Below, one piece after another: positions 60,798 to 64,000 of a stretch of DNA of 64,000 nucleotides. The first letter of the stretch is position 1. Each line of letters starts with the position of its first letter. The notes below the pieces were generated by a model. The model was not told where the DNA came from. It did no database searches and was given only the letters and a program-made list of their open reading frames with translations. Source of the stretch: an uncultured Acidimicrobiales bacterium (GTDB taxonomy: Bacteria; Actinomycetota; Acidimicrobiia; Acidimicrobiales; Aldehydirespiratoraceae); the NCBI GenBank assembly GCA_905480195.1, contig CAJQPN010000017.1, positions 25,373 to 89,372 on the forward strand, written 5' to 3'. Both the position numbers and the translations under genes were made by a program.

Positions 60798-63074
60798 TCA
60801 TTGTGTGCCGAGTGCAGTCCGGATCTCGAGTGCGAGTTCATCCTCGGGTCGAAGGGCCCGCTCGGTCGTGACCTCGAGGCGTCGGATGAGACCGCTGAAT
60901 GCGAACGGGGCGACGTAGGCCTCACTGACCCCGGTCGGATTCGTGCCGATGTCCATCCCGACCGAGCTGATCATCACGGGCATGTTCGTCACGACTCCCT
61001 CGCCGACGAGGGTGTCGTCGATCCAGAGTCGGATGCGCGACGGCCCACGCGACACCCGCTCCTGGTCAACCCCAAGCGTCACCGGCCCCTCGGGGACCGG
61101 GTGGGTCGACCGGATCACGGTGTGGGTGGTGAAGGCGTTGTGGTCGTAGACGAGCAAGTCGTCCTTCACGTAGATCGACAGACCGTTGTTGACGGTGCCG
61201 ACCGCCACGAGCACTCCTTCGTGGCGAGGGCCATCACCCTCGATCGAGGCGCGAAGGCGCCACGAGCGTGCACCGAACGGTGGGGCGCTGTCGATCGGGA
61301 TCCGGTCGAGCGGCGGGAAGTAGACGAAACGGTCCCGGGCTCGGGGTGTACCGGGCATGGGTCGCCCGGCGAACAACCCGGTGTTTTGTGCCGTCTCGAT
61401 TGGAAGCACACCGAAGCGTTCTGCTTCGCTCCAGAAGCGCTCGATCATCTGCTTGAGCCTGTCGGGGTCTTTTTGTGCCAGGTCGTGACACTCCGAGAAG
61501 TCCTCGTCGAGGTGGTAGAGCTCCCACTCGTCGTGTTCGAGCGGCGTGCCAGGTCGATGGTGTGTGACAGCCTTCCATCCATCGGCCCAGATGCCCCGAT
61601 GCCCGAACATCTCGAAGTACTGCGCCCGCTTGCGAGTCGGCACCATCGCAGCGTCGTTCGCCTCAGGCTCGAACGTGTACCGCATCGAGGTTCCCTCGAT
61701 CGGCTGCTGCGGCACGCCTTTGACGTGGGTAGGCGCGTCGTAGCCACAGATGTCCAGGATTGTTGGGGCGATGTCGATCATGTGGTGGAACTGATGACGG
61801 ATCTCGCCGTGGGTTGAGGGACCGATCCCCGAGGGCCACGACACGATCAGCGGGTCTCGGACTCCCCCACCATGGGTGTTCTGCTTGTACCGCTTCGCCG
61901 GCGTGTTTCCGACCTGCGCCCACCCCCACGGGTAGTTGGTGAAGCTCCGTCTCGTTCCGATGTCGTCAAGGCGATCGGCAACCGACGACATGTCTTCGGC
62001 GATGCCGTTGAAATGTCGGAACTCGTCGAGCACGCCGGTGGCGTCGCCTTCCTGGGAGGCACCGTTGTCGCTGGTCGCGAACACGAGGGTGTCGTCGCCG
62101 ATGCCAAACTCGTCGAGGGCATCGAGCAGGCGCCCGATCTGCGTGTCGGTGTGATCGAGAAACGCTGCAAAGGCCTCCTGCAGCCGGCAGGCAAAGGCCT
62201 GCTCGGTTTCGTCGAGTTCATTCCAGGGCCGGACCCCGGGATTGCGCGGGGCGAGTTCGGTTCCTGCGGGGATGATGCCGAGTTCCAGTTGACGTGCGTG
62301 CACTCGGGCGCGCCACACATCCCAACCTTCGTCGAATCTGCCCCGGTACTTGGCCAGATACTCATCGGGAGCGTGGTGGGGGGCATGGGTTGCGCCGAAG
62401 GGCGCGTAGAGGAAGAAGGGACGTTCGGGTACCAACGAGACTTGGTTGCGGATCATCGAGATTGCTTGATCGACGAGATCCTCGCTTAGGTGGTAACCCT
62501 CTTCGGGGGTTAGCGGCGGCGCGATGAGGTGGTTGTCGGCATAGAGCTCGGGGTGGAAATGATCGGTCTCGCCCTGCATGAAGCCGTAGTACCGATCAAA
62601 GCCCCGCTGGAGGGGCCAATCGCCATAGGGACCAGCAGCCGATGCTTCGCGCATCGGGGCCAGGTGCCATTTGCCGACGCAGAAGGTGGCCCATCCCTTG
62701 CTCTGCAGCACCTCGGCCACAGTGGCGGCCGACGGAGCGATACGGCCGCGCATGTTCGGGAAGCCGGTGTCGAAGTTTGATACTGCACGCATGCCGACCG
62801 AGTGATGATTTCGACCGGTGAGGAGGCAGGCACGCGAGGGGGAACACAGGGCGGTGGTGTGGAAGTTCGAGAACCGCAGTCCGCGACCTGCGAGGCGGTC
62901 GAGGTGGGGGGTGTCGATCATCGACCCGAAGCAGCCGAGGTGAGCGAATCCGGTGTCGTCGAGCAGTAAGACGACCACGTTCGGTGCAGCACTGGAGGGA
63001 AGTTCCGGTTCTGGCCACCATGGCGTCGAGTCGGTTACCTCTCGGGCAATGACGCCCTCGAATGGCTGTGTCAC
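60798..63074 (-). CDS. Arylsulfatase-type sulfatase (type I, formylglycine)
   Basis: The 758-residue sulfatase has the metal aspartates in VVVLLLDDTGFAHLG (D39, D40) and the C-x-P-x-R motif ALCSPSRACLLTGR, in which C77 is converted to the catalytic formylglycine. It continues with GKWHLAP, ATSDNGASQEGD and a C-terminal beta-rich domain. Such enzymes hydrolyse sulfate esters; the substrate is not clear from sequence. There is no signal peptide, so it should be cytoplasmic and need a formylglycine-generating enzyme from elsewhere in the genome. It overlaps the TetR stop by four bases. Confidence 0.93.
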   Translation of the reverse strand: MTQPFEGVIAREVTDSTPWWPEPELPSSAAPNVVVLLLDDTGFAHLGCFGSMIDTPHLDRLAGRGLRFSNFHTTALCSPSRACLLTGRNHHSVGMRAVSNFDTGFPNMRGRIAPSAATVAEVLQSKGWATFCVGKWHLAPMREASAAGPYGDWPLQRGFDRYYGFMQGETDHFHPELYADNHLIAPPLTPEEGYHLSEDLVDQAISMIRNQVSLVPERPFFLYAPFGATHAPHHAPDEYLAKYRGRFDEGWDVWRARVHARQLELGIIPAGTELAPRNPGVRPWNELDETEQAFACRLQEAFAAFLDHTDTQIGRLLDALDEFGIGDDTLVFATSDNGASQEGDATGVLDEFRHFNGIAEDMSSVADRLDDIGTRRSFTNYPWGWAQVGNTPAKRYKQNTHGGGVRDPLIVSWPSGIGPSTHGEIRHQFHHMIDIAPTILDICGYDAPTHVKGVPQQPIEGTSMRYTFEPEANDAAMVPTRKRAQYFEMFGHRGIWADGWKAVTHHRPGTPLEHDEWELYHLDEDFSECHDLAQKDPDRLKQMIERFWSEAERFGVLPIETAQNTGLFAGRPMPGTPRARDRFVYFPPLDRIPIDSAPPFGARSWRLRASIEGDGPRHEGVLVAVGTVNNGLSIYVKDDLLVYDHNAFTTHTVIRSTHPVPEGPVTLGVDQERVSRGPSRIRLWIDDTLVGEGVVTNMPVMISSVGMDIGTNPTGVSEAYVAPFAFSGLIRRLEVTTERALRPEDELALEIRTALGTQ

Positions 63075-63679
63075 GGAGTCGCCTGCCTTGCGGGGTCGCT
63101 CGGGAGGAGGCGACGAGTGATCAGTTCGGAGTCTCGGCGGAACTGTTCATCGCTGATCAGCAGGTGGGCCCAGCTCAGCAACACCCCGCGGAAGCCGTAC
63201 ACGATCATGTGTGCGACGGTGCGGGCTTCGCTATCGATCTGCAGGGACGCAATGTTGCGCACTCGCGGGAGAAGGAGTTCCTCTAACCCGGGCCCTCGAT
63301 TCTCCGCGAACTCAAGCGGGCCGAGTTCGCGAAGCACTGCGCGCAGCGGAACAGGGTCGTGGAGGGACTGAACTACGGCGACCCGTACAACGTCGACGAC
63401 TGCTTCGAGCGGGTCCTCGTGCGCAGGGCCGGAGCCGAGCGCAGCCTCGAGTCGCTCCACATACCCATCGAGCACTGCGGAGAGTACGCGCTCGCGGGGA
63501 CCAACGAGGTTGTAAACCGTTGCAACCGACACGCCTGCCTCATCGGCGACGTCGGCGACGGTGATCTTCGCCGCATCACGTTCTCGAAGCAGCGCTGCGG
63601 TTGCGTCGGCAATCCGTTGTCGACGCTGCATCGAAGCCGGCGACGAGCTTGGCCGGGCTCCCCCGTCAGGGGTGCTCAT
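63071..63679 (-). CDS. TetR/AcrR family transcriptional regulator
   Basis: The 202-residue regulator has the TetR helix-turn-helix: MQRRQRIADATAALLRERD, then ITVADVADEAGVSVATVYNL (recognition helix ending YNL), and a helical C-terminal ligand domain. It precedes the sulfatase in a coupled operon and overlaps the desaturase gene by ATGA. Autoregulation and control of the sulfatase are likely; the palindromes 4 kb away before the P450 are also possible targets. The start gives MSTPDGGARPSSSPASMQRR; a later ATG (MQRRQRI) is possible. Confidence 0.88.
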   Translation of the reverse strand: MSTPDGGARPSSSPASMQRRQRIADATAALLRERDAAKITVADVADEAGVSVATVYNLVGPRERVLSAVLDGYVERLEAALGSGPAHEDPLEAVVDVVRVAVVQSLHDPVPLRAVLRELGPLEFAENRGPGLEELLLPRVRNIASLQIDSEARTVAHMIVYGFRGVLLSWAHLLISDEQFRRDSELITRRLLPSDPARQATP

Positions 63680-64000
63680 TGTGGCTCGATACCCAGTTGG
63701 CGCGCCGCCCGCCCCTCGATCCGTGCCCCCTGTGACGCAAGGTGCGGTCCGATCTGGCGCCACAGCGCCCTCAGCTTGTAGTGAGGGACACGGGGGAACA
63801 AGTGGTGCAGCAGGTGGTAGTCGTGCCCACGGACCAGGAACGTGCTTCCCGGGAAGGTGAACACGCGGGTGTCTCGGTAGCGCCCGACTTCACCGTGGGG
63901 ATGGTGCGGAAGCCAGCCGAACACGAGTGACAGCCAGAGCCTTCCGAGCCACGACGCCACGTAGAACAGCAGCAGCAGTTCGACGCCGTAGCCCAGGGCT
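63676..64000 (-). CDS. Fatty acid desaturase-like membrane protein, 5' end cut by window edge
   Basis: The frame enters from beyond the right edge and ends with TGA overlapping the TetR start. It shows the C-terminal part of a membrane desaturase: a hydrophobic segment (LLLLFYVASWLGRLWLSLVF), HHPHGEVGRYRD and HDYHLLHHLFPRVPHYKL with the histidine-box pair HxxHH. These enzymes introduce a double bond or hydroxyl using a di-iron centre. Only about 107 codons are visible, so subfamily cannot be told. Confidence 0.8.
   Translation of the reverse strand, partial: ALGYGVELLLLFYVASWLGRLWLSLVFGWLPHHPHGEVGRYRDTRVFTFPGSTFLVRGHDYHLLHHLFPRVPHYKLRALWRQIGPHLASQGARIEGRAARQLGIEPQ

Noticed and set aside
1..64000. 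Mobile elements, CRISPR arrays, prophage and anti-phage systems
   Set aside because: No transposase, integrase, terminal repeats, direct-repeat arrays or nuclease-type defence genes were seen.

Overview
This 64 kb window is a high-GC stretch of bacterial chromosome. It has GTG starts, 1-4 base overlaps between coupled genes, two F420-type luciferase-like oxidoreductases plus a split-barrel F420/FMN protein, two P450s, two acyl-CoA ligases and a C4 zinc-ribbon/histidine-phosphatase gene pair. Together these suggest an aerobic actinobacterium, most likely a free-living marine or soil member of the Acidimicrobiia. That placement is inferred from gene content; no rRNA gene is present. I found no transposase, integrase, CRISPR array, tRNA, rRNA or phage gene.

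Layout. 0-9 kb: the end of a zinc-ribbon/membrane-protein/histidine-phosphatase operon, an oxidoreductase, a TetR gene with its own inverted repeat, and an exporter operon (lipoprotein, adaptor with Calx-beta domains, MacB-type ATPase and permease). 9-19 kb: a biotinyl-carboxyltransferase fusion, two LLM oxidoreductases, a betaine-homocysteine methyltransferase-like gene, an acyl-CoA ligase, a tandem PilZ-like protein, a P450 and a CobW-family GTPase. 19-33 kb: the methylated-amine and phosphonate core. It holds a proline-racemase-family protein without its catalytic cysteines, a 771-residue three-enzyme fusion (alkaline-phosphatase-superfamily + PhnZ/TmpB-like HD oxygenase + TmpA/gamma-butyrobetaine-hydroxylase-like), a dimethylglycine-dehydrogenase-like protein, a trimethylamine-dehydrogenase-like protein, and a polyamine-type ABC importer coupled to an Lrp regulator and a class III aminotransferase. 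33-46 kb: amine and amino acid catabolism (GNAT, cupin, two PuuB-like oxidases, core-MetE, glutamine amidotransferase, M20 hydrolase) and regulators. 46-58 kb: a second ligase, a 1003-residue lipoprotein coupled to a PLP decarboxylase, threonine ammonia-lyase, a TPR protein and a class V aminotransferase, then a GrdB/PrdB-like gene with an in-frame TGA. 58-64 kb: a CYP behind two perfect palindromes, then a TetR-sulfatase-cupin operon and a desaturase cut by the window edge.

How the genes may work together (inference). The fusion would hydroxylate and cleave 2-trimethylaminoethylphosphonate to glycine betaine and phosphate. The BHMT-like enzyme would pass one methyl group to homocysteine and leave dimethylglycine. 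The flavoprotein-GcvT enzyme would demethylate that to sarcosine. The ABC importer, TMADH-like enzyme, core-MetE and PuuB-like oxidases fit import and breakdown of further quaternary amines or polyamines. The two most notable observations are the three-domain fusion and the GrdB/PrdB homologue whose TGA lies exactly at the UxxC redox motif, in frame with continuing homologous sequence. The second suggests a selenoprotein.
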